A stretch of 64,000 nucleotides of DNA from RGIG9115 sp045128915 (GTDB lineage Bacteria; Bacillota; Clostridia; UBA1381): NCBI GenBank assembly GCA_045128915.1, contig JBGVIT010000013.1:31206-95205 (forward strand), written 5' to 3'. Shown piece by piece: positions 7,001-16,057 of this stretch (the stretch's first letter is position 1; every line of letters starts with the position of its first letter). The notes beneath the pieces are model-generated. The model searched no databases. It was not told the origin of the DNA and worked only from the letters and a program-made list of their open reading frames with translations. A program made the translations under genes and the position numbers.

Positions 7001-9226
7001 TTACATTCCTGTTAAAAATCTATCTACAACCAACTGCCTGAACTCCGGTGAAAGCGATACAAAGTATGCGGTAAATCCTGTTACTCTTACAACTAAATCC
7101 GGATATAATTCAGGATTTTCATTTGCCTTAAGCAACTTCTCTTTATCTAAAATATTAATATTTATTAAAGTTCCACCAAGGTTAAAATGCCCTTCAATGA
7201 GTTCCATAACCCTGTCTACACAGCCTTCCCGCATAGTCAAAAGCGGATCAAATTCAATTTGCAGAGGTGCAGTGTTACCCCAACCGCATTGAACTAAAGC
7301 TATACCCGTTGACTGAGCAGTTGCAGCACCATCTTTTCTGAATCCCGGATTGGGATTTGCTCCGTGTGACACAGGCTCACCGGCTCTTCTGCCATTCGGT
7401 GTTGCAGACACTGCCTTTCCGTATTCAATAGTTCTCGCCCAACTGAACCAACCAGGAATTAACTGTCTGCCTTCCGGCATTTTATGATTTCTCATGGTTT
7501 CAACAAAGCAATCTCTGATTTTTGCAGCCCATCTGTCAGAAATTGTATCGCCACCACAATACTTAGGTGATTGAGCAAGCATAAGCCTTACTCGCTCTCC
7601 CATAATGCCTTCATAATTGTTTTCAAGATTTTCGTATACTGTATCCCAATCTAAAACTTTTTCTTTTTGTATGCGTAATGTCAGCGCCCCAAATGAATCC
7701 GCAACAACAGCCAGTCCTATACCGTCAATACCTACAGTATAAAGCTTTGCAACACGGGATATATCCTCACCTTTTTCAAGGGTATCTTCCATCATCAGGT
7801 TCATAATAAGTTCGGGTGTAACATCAGCCTGATGGTCTATGTGAAGATTAATTCCGTCAGCAGTTACTTTTACCGCTCGTTTCATATGTTCTCCAAACAA
7901 TTCAAAGAGTCTGTCTGTTGATTTGTTTTCTTCGGATTTCATATCAAACAAAGCCTGCTCAAAAACTTTTGCTATATTTATCTTAACGGTGTCATTCATA
8001 GGAAATTCCTTACCCGGAACGCACATCCAGTTGCACCCCACAGCAATTCTTTCCCTTGCGGTTTTCTTATCCACACCTTCGTTTCTCATATATCCCTCAG
8101 ACAAATTTTTATCTGAACAGAACCTTGGCCAGCCGTTTTTATTCTTAACAAGATACCATACTGCCTTACGGAAAAACTCACGGTCACAGTTTTCATGATA
8201 TCTTACTGTGATATTGGCAGAAACATTAATTGCATCACACGCCTCTAAAATCAGGTAAGACAGCTTGTTGGTCATATCATTATCATTTTCGTCAACACCT
8301 GACACCTGATAATACATCGTATCATTAAGTATAAGATTGGCAATTAAGAATTTAGCCTTTTCGTCATCGAGAATACCATTTTTTATATCATTCTCGTAAT
8401 AGGGATAAAGCATCACATCAAGCTGAAAGCCTGCACCGTCACGGGTGTATATACGGGATGCACAGTTAAAGTAAACTGTCCACTGACAAACTTCATAAAA
8501 AGTCTTTGGAACGCCTGTACGAATATTTTTATTCACTTCAAGCATTTCCATCAGGCTTTCTTTTATTTCGGGACGTGTTTCAATCGAAATAAGGCGCTCT
8601 ATTTCTGCTATGTGTCGGTCGATAAAGCGTATGATAGCTAACACACATTTTTCTTCTGCATCATAAAAGTCTTTTTTATCAGGGTTGATTTCACGATATT
8701 TTTTTATCTTATCCAGAAAACCGCCAAACCCCAATTCAAAGCCAATTGAATAATCACATGCCAGATGTGCATCAGAATCAATACCTGTTTGAATATTGTA
8801 TCTTTTCTGTTCTTCTTTTAAATGGTCATAAGGGAATCTTTCCTCGTCCCAGCGTTTTGAAAACTGAGCATTAATCTCTTTTTCAAAGTGTTTGAGTTTC
8901 TTATCTTTTTTTATCCAATCAGGCAGATAGTGAGTATCTCCACGATAATTTACCAGCATATCACGCCATCTGCCACAAAGCATCTCCAACGGGTCTACAT
9001 ACGGCGGATGAGCATCAATAACGCGGCAGAAATTTTCACTCATTCCATCATTACCATAAAAACTACCGTTACTGCTGTTGTACCAAGGCTCAACATGATA
9101 ACCCTCAGGTAACGGAACAGTGCCGTAGTCATCCATATCAACATAACCGTTTTGTTTCTTTTTCAACAGGGTATGTTGAATTTTTGTTTCGCGTATAGCA
9201 CGAAGCCTGTCACTATATGTAAGCAT
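7001..9226 (-). CDS. glycyl radical enzyme of unknown reaction (cluster 1)
   Basis: A 741-residue member of the pyruvate formate-lyase/GRE dehydratase superfamily. The C-terminal radical site is RVTGFTAYF, with Gly717 as radical carrier. The active-site loop reads AVGCNWMCVPGKEFPMND with Cys398 and Cys402. GRE dehydratases and lyases such as CutC or glycerol dehydratase have C-x-E there, and PFL has two adjacent cysteines, so this enzyme lacks the catalytic glutamate but has a C-x3-C pair. Conserved stretches shared with the paralogue at 17478-19694 include CDYSIGFELGFGG and RIYTRDGAGFQLDV. The neighbours (activase, three sugar oxidoreductases, sugar isomerases) suggest a carbohydrate-derived substrate. 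Ribosome site GGAGG 11 bases before ATG. Confidence 0.93.
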   Translation of the reverse strand: MLTYSDRLRAIRETKIQHTLLKKKQNGYVDMDDYGTVPLPEGYHVEPWYNSSNGSFYGNDGMSENFCRVIDAHPPYVDPLEMLCGRWRDMLVNYRGDTHYLPDWIKKDKKLKHFEKEINAQFSKRWDEERFPYDHLKEEQKRYNIQTGIDSDAHLACDYSIGFELGFGGFLDKIKKYREINPDKKDFYDAEEKCVLAIIRFIDRHIAEIERLISIETRPEIKESLMEMLEVNKNIRTGVPKTFYEVCQWTVYFNCASRIYTRDGAGFQLDVMLYPYYENDIKNGILDDEKAKFLIANLILNDTMYYQVSGVDENDNDMTNKLSYLILEACDAINVSANITVRYHENCDREFFRKAVWYLVKNKNGWPRFCSDKNLSEGYMRNEGVDKKTARERIAVGCNWMCVPGKEFPMNDTVKINIAKVFEQALFDMKSEENKSTDRLFELFGEHMKRAVKVTADGINLHIDHQADVTPELIMNLMMEDTLEKGEDISRVAKLYTVGIDGIGLAVVADSFGALTLRIQKEKVLDWDTVYENLENNYEGIMGERVRLMLAQSPKYCGGDTISDRWAAKIRDCFVETMRNHKMPEGRQLIPGWFSWARTIEYGKAVSATPNGRRAGEPVSHGANPNPGFRKDGAATAQSTGIALVQCGWGNTAPLQIEFDPLLTMREGCVDRVMELIEGHFNLGGTLININILDKEKLLKANENPELYPDLVVRVTGFTAYFVSLSPEFRQLVVDRFLTGM

Positions 9227-9251
9227 ATTTCTTTATTCCTCCATTTGGTTT

Positions 9252-10352
9252 TTACAGCACCCGTTCAACTTCTTCTCTTTGCTTTGATATTGAGGATTTC
9301 ATAGCCGCATCAAGCAACGCAATAACCTGAATGTTCCAGTCAAGTGTCAATGTTTTATGAAGAGGTATGTTGTTTGCTTTGCAATATCCGTAATGGTCGG
9401 GCAAGTTTTCTATATGAGGAGTTATTTCATACTCCGGCAGTTCTATTTCATCTCCGCGCATATTTACAGCCTTGACATTTCTATCGGCATCGCAGTATAA
9501 AACGCCTTTTGTGCCTAAAAAGACAGGTCCTGTAGGCAAAGTAATCTGAGGAACTGCCCAGCTTCCTTCTATAATACTATATGAATTTTTATATTCAACG
9601 ATAATCGCAACATTATCAGGCGCATTCATATAAGGTGTGCTGTAATTTCCTGCATGAGCCATAACTGAAATTGGCAAATCGTCATTTTCTCTTATCCATG
9701 TGTTAACCATACAGCCATAGCATCCCATATCAAGAAATGCACCACCACCATATTCGCCCTTATACCACCAAGTAGAAGCTCTTTGCTCGTCTGTAATATC
9801 TTCAATAGTAGTCATGACTCCCCTGTGTTTTGCTCCCTTTCCCAAAGGACCGGTCATGCCAATTACAAAAAAGCATTTTACCAAATCTCCTATTATGCCT
9901 GATTTTAAGGCAGCAATTTGCTTATGATAATAAGGTCTCCATGTGAGAGGCCAGTTTATGACCGCCTCTATTCCGGTTTTTTTAACAATCTCTCTAATTT
10001 CTTTAGCTTCCTGTAAATTTAAAGCCATAGGCTTTTCTATACTTACGTTAACGCCTCTTTCAGCGCATGCTTTTACCACTTCAACCTTTCTGACATTTTC
10101 ACAGAGAATAAATGCAATATCAGGCTTTAATTCGTCAAGCATTTGCTTATAATCGTCATAAGGCTTCATATTAAATTTTTTGCTGTTATTTTTTAAATTC
10201 CACGTCCTTGTATATGTGGCATCCGTAAGCTCTTTTGTAAATGGAGGTATATCCGCCATACCAACAAGTTCCATTTGCTCTGCGTTTTTTATGTACTCTG
10301 TTACTTCGTTTACATGCATATGTGCAAATCCAATAATAACCGCTCTAATCAT
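9252..10352 (-). CDS. Gfo/Idh/MocA family oxidoreductase
   Basis: 366 residues with the Rossmann start VIIGFAHMHVNE, the catalytic VSIEKPMALNL motif near residue 111 and the second-domain GGGAFLDMGCYG. The N terminus keeps a His-Met-His after the glycine motif, as in 20438-21538 (GASHMHVNE), which is clearly its paralogue with the same length; both also share a GPLGKGA-RHRG type segment. Likely oxidises or reduces a ring hydroxyl of a sugar with NAD(H). It lies 26 bases upstream of the GRE gene in the same operon, implying a linked metabolic step. Substrate unknown. Confidence 0.9.
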   Translation of the reverse strand: MIRAVIIGFAHMHVNEVTEYIKNAEQMELVGMADIPPFTKELTDATYTRTWNLKNNSKKFNMKPYDDYKQMLDELKPDIAFILCENVRKVEVVKACAERGVNVSIEKPMALNLQEAKEIREIVKKTGIEAVINWPLTWRPYYHKQIAALKSGIIGDLVKCFFVIGMTGPLGKGAKHRGVMTTIEDITDEQRASTWWYKGEYGGGAFLDMGCYGCMVNTWIRENDDLPISVMAHAGNYSTPYMNAPDNVAIIVEYKNSYSIIEGSWAVPQITLPTGPVFLGTKGVLYCDADRNVKAVNMRGDEIELPEYEITPHIENLPDHYGYCKANNIPLHKTLTLDWNIQVIALLDAAMKSSISKQREEVERVL

Positions 10353-10371
10353 TTTTTATCACCTTTCTTAT

Positions 10372-11460
10372 TTATTTTTCAAGTTCACTTATCAGTACAG
10401 TTCTTCCTTCTTTTGCAGAAATGTACCCCGCATCCAGAATTGCAGATGTATTAATGGTTTCTTCGGGCTTTACAAACAATTCTTGTTCTCCTCTCAGGTA
10501 ATGTGCAAAATTTTCTATTATTCCAAAATGTCCGAAGAATGGATGGTCTGCATGCTTTCCGGGTTCAAGCTCCATCGGATATGTTTCACCATGATGATAT
10601 ATTTCCGCCATACCTGTGTTAAGTCCCATCTTTTCGCCGGCAATGGAGATACTGTTTTCATCTTCAAGATTCGCAGCCCAGGTTGCTTTGAATAGCATTA
10701 TAATACCATTTTCAAAGGTTACGCTTCCGCTTGCAAAGGATTCAACGTCCATATCCTCAGGTCTGAAATCCTTATTGGAAACAGTCCCAACAAATGCGCC
10801 TACACGTTTTGGATCAACAATTTCATCAGCATGAACCGTGTGCATTGCTGCTGTAACAGACACGGGCTTTGGGTTTCCTATAAGCCACAGAGCAGAATCA
10901 ATAGAGTGACTACCCATATCTAAGAAAGACCCACCACCATTGAATTTTTTGATATGGAATTTGCCCCAGTTAGGTATACCACGACTTCTCACACGTGAAA
11001 ACTCACAACTGTAAATTTTTCCGACTTTACCGTCCTTAATTAATTTGTATGCCGCCTGACGTTCGGGCATAAAACGCAATGTCTGGCAAGCTGTAAGTGT
11101 TACTCCCTGCTTCTTTGCAAAGTCGAACATTTCTACCGCATCATCATATGTAATTGCAAGAGGCTTCTCGCATATTACATTAGCCTTATATTCAAGTGCA
11201 GTCATTACAAGCGGCTTGTGTGACATATTCCCTGAGCACACAGAAACCACATCTAATTTCTCTGTCTCAAACATTTCACGTACATCGCCATAGTATTTTG
11301 GAATATTAAATTCTTCAGCAGTTTGCTTTGCAGCTTCAAGATTTATATCGCATACCGCCACAATTTCATAGAATTCACTAAATCTTTGATAAGCCGGAAT
11401 ATGAGCGCCTCGTGCTATCATTCCGCAGCTTATGATCCCCACCTTAAATTTTTCAGACAT
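10372..11460 (-). CDS. Gfo/Idh/MocA family oxidoreductase, first gene of GRE cluster 1
   Basis: About 362 residues. Rossmann motif VGIISCGMIARGAH, catalytic NVICEKPLAIT, and FNGGGSFLDMGSHSIDSALW in the substrate domain. The start is ATG 11460, seven bases after GGAGG; a 22-codon upstream extension is open but has no ribosome site and overlaps the promoter. It resembles 21531-22658 of cluster 2 (FGGPFCDLGVHLIDSLLW), so both clusters begin with or contain the same pair of Gfo types. Transcribed from a TTGATT-17-TAAAAT promoter divergent to the AraC gene at 11593. Confidence 0.9.
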   Translation of the reverse strand: MSEKFKVGIISCGMIARGAHIPAYQRFSEFYEIVAVCDINLEAAKQTAEEFNIPKYYGDVREMFETEKLDVVSVCSGNMSHKPLVMTALEYKANVICEKPLAITYDDAVEMFDFAKKQGVTLTACQTLRFMPERQAAYKLIKDGKVGKIYSCEFSRVRSRGIPNWGKFHIKKFNGGGSFLDMGSHSIDSALWLIGNPKPVSVTAAMHTVHADEIVDPKRVGAFVGTVSNKDFRPEDMDVESFASGSVTFENGIIMLFKATWAANLEDENSISIAGEKMGLNTGMAEIYHHGETYPMELEPGKHADHPFFGHFGIIENFAHYLRGEQELFVKPEETINTSAILDAGYISAKEGRTVLISELEK

Positions 11461-11497
11461 AAAAGGACCTCCAATCATAAAATTGTTTTTTCTATTG

Positions 11498-11526
11498 ATT
11501 TTATCATCGAAATATGTTATAATCAA
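11498..11526 (-). promoter_or_regulatory. sigma-A type promoter for GRE cluster 1
   Basis: On the minus strand TTGATT (11526-11521) and TAAAAT (11503-11498) are separated by exactly 17 bases, about 40 bases before the first gene. The promoter in front of GRE cluster 2 has the same -35 box and spacing. The AraC gene is divergent, so its product is the likely regulator. Confidence 0.65.
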
Positions 11527-11592
11527 TGGAGTATTTAAATATTAAATGGTAATAATTAAAGATTTTGATAATTCTCGAAAGGTTATGATAAT

Positions 11593-12435
11593 ATGATTTT
11601 CCAAAAATTCAATCCGTATTTGCGATATATACAAAAAGTAGTGGGATACAGACCGTATAATGAAATGATTTGCTCTTTTGATTTTCGTATGTTTTATGTT
11701 TCAAAGGGTACTTTTGATGTGGAATTTTCAGATAATATAAAACATATGGCTCCGGGAGATTGTCTGGTATTTCCGCCCGGAACCCCTTACAAGCTCAACG
11801 TGGATAAATTAAGTAAAACAGAATACTATGTACTGAATTTTGATTTTGACATCAAAAAACACAGTCAACCAGCACGAGCTCCAGTTCCGTCTGATATATT
11901 TTCGCCAAATGAAATATTCTCAAATTTTATCATTGAGCCGTTTGATCAAATTATCATTATGCACGCAGCGGATATTCTGGAACCAATACTAAATGAAATT
12001 ATCTCTTATAATTCGGATTTGAAAGTGACTTCTAAACATATGCAATCCGCTTTATTAAAAAAAACATTGTGTCACCTGATAATCCTTGACAACGAAAGAA
12101 ACAACGGAGAAAAGAAAAATGATTTAATAAAAACAGCAAAGAAATTTATAAAGGAAAACTATTCACAAAATATTACAAACGAAATTATAGCAAAAAAAAT
12201 AGGATACCACCCATGTTATTTGAACTCACTCTTTGTTAAACACGAGGGAATCTCACTGCATAAATATGTAGAAACCGTACGCCTTGAACAAGCAAAAAAG
12301 ATGCTGAGTTCTTCTGATGAAAAAATTTTTGATATATCAAATAAATGCGGTTTTGCTGATTCATCTTATTTTACTAAGTTCTTTTTAAAACAAGTCGGAA
12401 TTACGCCAAAAGATTATCGTAATCTCTCTAAATAA
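11593..12435 (+). CDS. AraC-family transcriptional regulator beside GRE cluster 1
   Basis: 280 residues: N-terminal cupin sensor (residues about 25-80, with GDCLVFPPGTPYKL) and C-terminal double helix-turn-helix (about 185-278), ending in the family signature CGFADSSYFTKFFLKQVGIT and PKDYR. Probably an activator responding to the sugar substrate of cluster 1. It is divergent from the first cluster-1 gene with 132 bases between them, the usual arrangement for local control. A hairpin terminator follows at 12481. Confidence 0.93.
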   Translation: MIFQKFNPYLRYIQKVVGYRPYNEMICSFDFRMFYVSKGTFDVEFSDNIKHMAPGDCLVFPPGTPYKLNVDKLSKTEYYVLNFDFDIKKHSQPARAPVPSDIFSPNEIFSNFIIEPFDQIIIMHAADILEPILNEIISYNSDLKVTSKHMQSALLKKTLCHLIILDNERNNGEKKNDLIKTAKKFIKENYSQNITNEIIAKKIGYHPCYLNSLFVKHEGISLHKYVETVRLEQAKKMLSSSDEKIFDISNKCGFADSSYFTKFFLKQVGITPKDYRNLSK

Positions 12436-12480
12436 TAACAAATTATAATAGAAAAAGATAGGTCCTCAATTTATTGCACA

Positions 12481-12516
12481 AAAATAGCTGAAACCATAGT
12501 GGAATCAGCTATTTTT
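12481..12516 (+). terminator. intrinsic terminator after the AraC gene
   Basis: AAAATAGCTGA (12481-12491) pairs with TCAGCTATTTT (12505-12515), followed by a further T. The 11-bp stem and short T-run lie 45 bases after the regulator stop codon. The A-rich left arm makes it usable in both directions. Confidence 0.8.
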
Positions 12517-12525
12517 GTGGTATAA

Positions 12526-12586
12526 TTTTAATATATTTCGTATAAAGACGATATAATCCAGATGCCGTACTTTTTTAGTTATTGCG
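12526..12586. repeat. imperfect direct repeat, copy 1 (flanks the esterase gene)
   Basis: Starts TTTTAATATATTTCGTATAA and continues through AATCCAGATGCC and a CTTTTTTAG block. A second copy with the same order of blocks lies at 13424-13483, on the other side of the esterase gene 12756-13397. No coding potential. Confidence 0.5.
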
Positions 12587-12606
12587 ACACATAAGGTTTA
12601 GATGCA
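12581..12606. repeat. 26-bp repeat shared with 41377-41402
   Basis: Both copies contain CATAAGGTTTAGATGCA preceded by ATTGC and a variable tetranucleotide; 23 of 26 positions agree by eye. It abuts the longer repeat starting at 12526, so both may be parts of one degenerate interspersed element. Confidence 0.5.
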
Positions 12607-12613
12607 TCATCGT

Positions 12614-12745
12614 TCAAAGGCTCCCTTGTGCAAATGGGGGCTATCAGCGTAGCTGACTGAGGGATTGTTTCATTTTCTTTTATTACAACCTCTTCGAGTT
12701 TGCTTTGCAAATACACCGCCACTTACAGGGAAAACCTTTTTAATC
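12614..12745. repeat. degenerate MITE-like small interspersed repeat
   Basis: Begins AAAGGCTCCCTTGTGCAAAT, contains the palindrome CAGCGTAGCTGACTGAGGGA and a pyrimidine-rich centre, and ends with a partly complementary CCACTTACAGGGAAAACCTTT. From memory, this resembles short non-coding repeats spread through many Clostridia genomes with inverted AAAGGCTCCCTT ends. The right half has drifted, so it is probably an old copy. Confidence 0.5.
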
Positions 12746-12755
12746 GACATAGCTA

Positions 12756-13397
12756 TCATTTTTTGTGTTTTAAAAACCAATTCATCAGCTCATCACCTGC
12801 ATATGCCACATCCCATGCATTATGACCATAGCCATAGCAGATTTTAAGTTCAGCAGTACCACCATTCTTACTTATAGCTTTTAACATAGTAACACTCTCA
12901 GAAATTGGAACGATTTCATCTTGATCACCGTGATACATCATTACTGGTATATGCTTTATAATTCCACCATTCCAACAAATACCACTTCCACATATAGGTG
13001 CAATTGCCGCAAATCTTTCAGGTTGTGCCATAGCAAGCATCCAAGTCCCGGTACCTCCCATACTAAACCCGGTAAGATAAATTCTGTCACGGTCTATGGG
13101 AAGTTCTTCACATATATAATCTAAAAAAGCACATAGAGACTCTGTGAAACATCCCCAATATTTTTCAAAAGGACATTGTGGCGCAATATATATAAATGGA
13201 TAATCTGCTCCATCTTCTCTCATATGCTTTGCGTATCCATGACGTGAAGCAACATCTAAATCATCTCCACGTTCCCCAGCACCATGCAAGAAAAATACTA
13301 ATGGGTAGTTCTTTTTTTCATCATAATCTTTAGGCAAATATTTTACATAATTAAAATTAAAATACTTATCAGATTTCCATTCGTGTTTTGTATACAT
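12756..13397 (-). CDS. alpha/beta-hydrolase, acyl esterase (prolyl-oligopeptidase-like fold)
   Basis: 213 residues, cytoplasmic (no signal peptide). The oxyanion-hole segment FFLHGAGERGDD, the nucleophile elbow TGFSMGGTGT (Ser), an acid Asp in YHGDQDEIVP and the catalytic His in GYGHNAWD give the full triad in order. The small size fits LpqC/carboxylesterase-type enzymes that remove acetyl or feruloyl groups from plant sugars. Good ribosome site AAGGAGG before ATG 13397. It stands alone, bracketed by direct repeats, next to GRE cluster 2. Natural ester not predictable. Confidence 0.88.
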   Translation of the reverse strand: MYTKHEWKSDKYFNFNYVKYLPKDYDEKKNYPLVFFLHGAGERGDDLDVASRHGYAKHMREDGADYPFIYIAPQCPFEKYWGCFTESLCAFLDYICEELPIDRDRIYLTGFSMGGTGTWMLAMAQPERFAAIAPICGSGICWNGGIIKHIPVMMYHGDQDEIVPISESVTMLKAISKNGGTAELKICYGYGHNAWDVAYAGDELMNWFLKHKK

Positions 13398-13423
13398 AAA
13401 TAATCCTCCTTAATTCCACTTAA

Positions 13424-13483
13424 TTTTAATATATTCGTATAAGACTGTACAATCCAAATGCCAATCTTTTTAGCGGTAATTCG
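13424..13483. repeat. imperfect direct repeat, copy 2
   Basis: TTTTAATATATTCGTATAAG followed by AATCCAAATGCC and a TCTTTTTAG block, the counterpart of 12526-12586 in the same orientation. The two copies frame the esterase gene. Confidence 0.5.
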
Positions 13484-13547
13484 TTGAGTCTAAGTCGAAA
13501 ATTCTAATTCGTAATGTACCATTTCCATATCTTTATATAAACAAATA

Positions 13548-14765
13548 TCAATTAAATAAATCAATCGATCGACCCAATAGTCTTGATTTTTCTGCAGAAA
13601 ATACTGCTTTATGTGCTTTTAAAAGCCATTTATCATGGTGCTTTTCATCCTCATTGAGTAATTTTGCAAAGTGATCCATAAGTCCTCCGTCACCACCACA
13701 ATGTTTGGTTCCATCATGGGTAATATGTATGGTTTCTTCGCTCATATCTGAAAATCTTTTCAGCACTAATACTCCCGCTTCCATACAACCACCAATTTCT
13801 CCTTTAGAACCCATAATTTTAATAGTTCTGGTGTTGTCTCTGGAAAAGGCTGATACAGTAAACACTGCCGTAACGCCGTTTTCAAACTCAATGCTGGCAA
13901 CCTGATGATCACAAACATCATTATCACAACGATAAACGCATCTGCCATAAGGATTGGTTTTTAATGCATCAATAATAGCCTCATCTGTATCCTCGCACTC
14001 GAATTTATGAACAAAATATCTCGCCTGTCCTTTTGTATATAAATTTACAGCGTTATAAACACAGGTTTCACTATACTTACAACCATCAGTACATCTTAAA
14101 GGTATACCTCTCGGTGCATTTTCTTTTTTAAAAAACTGGTTACTACCATATGAAGATACTTTTTTGCAATCCGCATCAATGAGATAAAACATAAGGTCAA
14201 AATCATGACAAGACTTTGCAACAATCAATGGAGAGGATTTTGCCACATTGTTCCATGGTCCACGCACATAAGAGTGAGCATGATGCCAAAACCCCTCATT
14301 CTCGTTAAGTTGCATGGTAATGATGTCACCAATTTCACCACTTTTAATAATTTCCTTGATTTTTTGTATAAATGGAGTATAACGAAGAACAAAACCAGTA
14401 GTGAATATTTTATTATAATCACACACAATGTCTTCCAACTCCAACAATTCTTCATAAGTAGTTGCAATAGGTTTTTCAAGCAAAATATGATATCCACATT
14501 CAACAGCAAGTCGTGTGGGCTCCAGATGCATTTTATCCTGAGTACAAATAATCACACTATCCGCAAGTTTTCCTTTAGCAAATAAATCTTTGTAATCACA
14601 GAAACACATATCGTCTGAAATCTCATAGTCTCTCTTGAATTGATTGCGCTTTTGATCGTCAGGTTCTGCAACACCTACAATTTTTAGTATTCCTTTTGCT
14701 TTAATGTATGGTGCATAACAATCTTTACCACGACCACCTGCACCTACTATAATACACGTTTTCAT
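13548..14765 (-). CDS. Gfo/Idh/MocA oxidoreductase with cysteine-rich insertion
   Basis: 405 residues. Rossmann motif CIIVGAGGRGKDCYAPYI, catalytic ILLEKPIATT (residues about 94-103). Unlike the other homologues here it has a cysteine-rich insertion: RCTDGCKYSETCVYNA (Cys225, 229, 235) and GRCVYRCDNDVCDHQ (Cys276, 280, 285), which could bind zinc or an iron-sulfur cluster. It is followed on the minus strand only by the esterase. A deleted copy of this same gene survives at 16058-16278, showing that this gene and the adjacent FAD-oxidoreductase 3' end were duplicated together. Confidence 0.9.
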   Translation of the reverse strand: MKTCIIVGAGGRGKDCYAPYIKAKGILKIVGVAEPDDQKRNQFKRDYEISDDMCFCDYKDLFAKGKLADSVIICTQDKMHLEPTRLAVECGYHILLEKPIATTYEELLELEDIVCDYNKIFTTGFVLRYTPFIQKIKEIIKSGEIGDIITMQLNENEGFWHHAHSYVRGPWNNVAKSSPLIVAKSCHDFDLMFYLIDADCKKVSSYGSNQFFKKENAPRGIPLRCTDGCKYSETCVYNAVNLYTKGQARYFVHKFECEDTDEAIIDALKTNPYGRCVYRCDNDVCDHQVASIEFENGVTAVFTVSAFSRDNTRTIKIMGSKGEIGGCMEAGVLVLKRFSDMSEETIHITHDGTKHCGGDGGLMDHFAKLLNEDEKHHDKWLLKAHKAVFSAEKSRLLGRSIDLFN

Positions 14766-14783
14766 ACTTTATCTCCGAAATAT

Positions 14784-15152
14784 TCAGTTTATCCCTATAT
14801 CTTCTATGTTTATGTCTGAAATCTTTTGGTTATTTAATGCAATTTTTGCTGCCGCTCTTCCCGCAGCTTCACCGATTAATGCACATATTGGAATTACCCT
14901 GGCAACCTCCCAACCGTCGCCCTGTGGAGCAGAAATGATTCTTCCTGCTACAATAAGATTAGTATAACCTTCATTATATAATGAACCAAATGGAATCCGA
15001 TAATGCTTCCCTATCCCATCAGGCCTGAAATCACCACACTTACCAATTATATCAGCATATGTTTCATCATTAACGGCATTAAAATCAGCTTTTCCTACTA
15101 TTCTTCTTATTGTTCTGAACTGCAGCATAGTTGGAATAAGCTTATAATCCAT
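14784..15152 (-). pseudogene. duplicated C-terminal fragment of the FAD-dependent oxidoreductase
   Basis: The 122 codons from IPTMLQFRTIRR to the end are almost identical to the last 120 residues of the intact FAD oxidoreductase at 16297-17466 (shared GKADFNAVNDE, GDFRPDGIGKHY, SAPQGDGWEVARVI). The FAD-binding N-terminal two thirds are missing. The fragment overlaps the end of the HAD gene by 11 bases, so the break point lies exactly where the HAD gene joins. Product, if made, would not bind FAD. Confidence 0.85.
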
Positions 15153-15924
15153 TCTCGATTTTCTCTACTAAATCTTTAATAGCTCCATCATCAGCATTAC
15201 AAACTACCATATCAGCAACACATTTTAATTCATCTACTGCATTACCAACAGCAACTCCTATATCGGCTCGGGTAATTAACGAAACATCATTGTCGTAATC
15301 GCCCACCCCAATTGATGTATGGATGTTTCCGAGAAATTCTTTTAAAAACTTAATGCCGACACCTTTAGTTGCGTCCAAAGAATTGAACTCAACCCCTGCA
15401 CTCCAGGATTTTGATATAGCACTATCAGAGAAAAATATATTGTTTTCTGCAAAAGCTTTAAAAGAGTCTGCATCTTCTTTTGAAGAAAAAGTACATACGA
15501 TTTTTATAGGTTTTACTTTCCTTATATCCTTCAACAAACCATTTATATGTTTAAATGGGATACTTTCAAATTTACCCGTCAAAAAATCATAATAAACATT
15601 CAATGTTCCCTGTAATTCCAATTGAGTACGAATGGCATCTATAAAATCACCCACAGCATAAGTTAATCGTTTTTCATATAAAACTTTTTCTTTTTCAAAA
15701 TCATATATCACAGCTCCGTTATATACTCCTGCCGGAGCGTTAATAAGATTGTTGAAACCACACTCCCTAAGATGGGTTGCTGCTCTGCCGGTTATAAAAG
15801 TAAACCTTCCTCCGTTGTCAATAAAATATTTAACCGCTTTGCTATTAATAGCAACAGCATCTTCACGGCTACGAAATGTCCCGTCCAAATCGGAACATAT
15901 TAAATATCCATCAAACTTTGACAT
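15142..15924 (-). CDS. HAD superfamily (Cof-type) sugar phosphatase
   Basis: 260 residues. Motif I SDLDGTFRSRED (nucleophile Asp), motif II FITGRAA, a C2-type cap in the middle, the Lys in DATKGVGIK and motif IV GVGDYDNDVSLI. Cof-like HAD-IIB enzymes hydrolyse phosphorylated sugars or cofactors in the cytoplasm. Ribosome site AAAGGTGAT. The gene lies between the two copies of a duplicated Gfo/FAD segment, so it was inserted there or marks the duplication junction. Specific substrate unknown. Confidence 0.88.
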   Translation of the reverse strand: MSKFDGYLICSDLDGTFRSREDAVAINSKAVKYFIDNGGRFTFITGRAATHLRECGFNNLINAPAGVYNGAVIYDFEKEKVLYEKRLTYAVGDFIDAIRTQLELQGTLNVYYDFLTGKFESIPFKHINGLLKDIRKVKPIKIVCTFSSKEDADSFKAFAENNIFFSDSAISKSWSAGVEFNSLDATKGVGIKFLKEFLGNIHTSIGVGDYDNDVSLITRADIGVAVGNAVDELKCVADMVVCNADDGAIKDLVEKIENGL

Positions 15925-16057
15925 TGTTTATCACCTTTTCTTACTTAATATCGCATACGACATATACTGGGTGTTCTCAAAAAAAAGTAAAGCTAAACCG
16001 CGCCTTTATCATAATTTATTTTATCAGAAAGGATAAGAAATCTCAATCAATCAAATC

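Noticed and set aside
12756..12847. A plus-strand small gene at 12665-12847
   Set aside because: It overlaps the interspersed repeat and the 3' end of the well-supported esterase gene, and has no ribosome site.
14205..14585. Long open frames antisense to the Gfo genes (also near 22592-23005, 24284-24628, 10180-10695)
   Set aside because: They lie fully opposite strongly supported oxidoreductase genes, lack ribosome sites and read as Cys/Phe/Ser-rich shadow translations.
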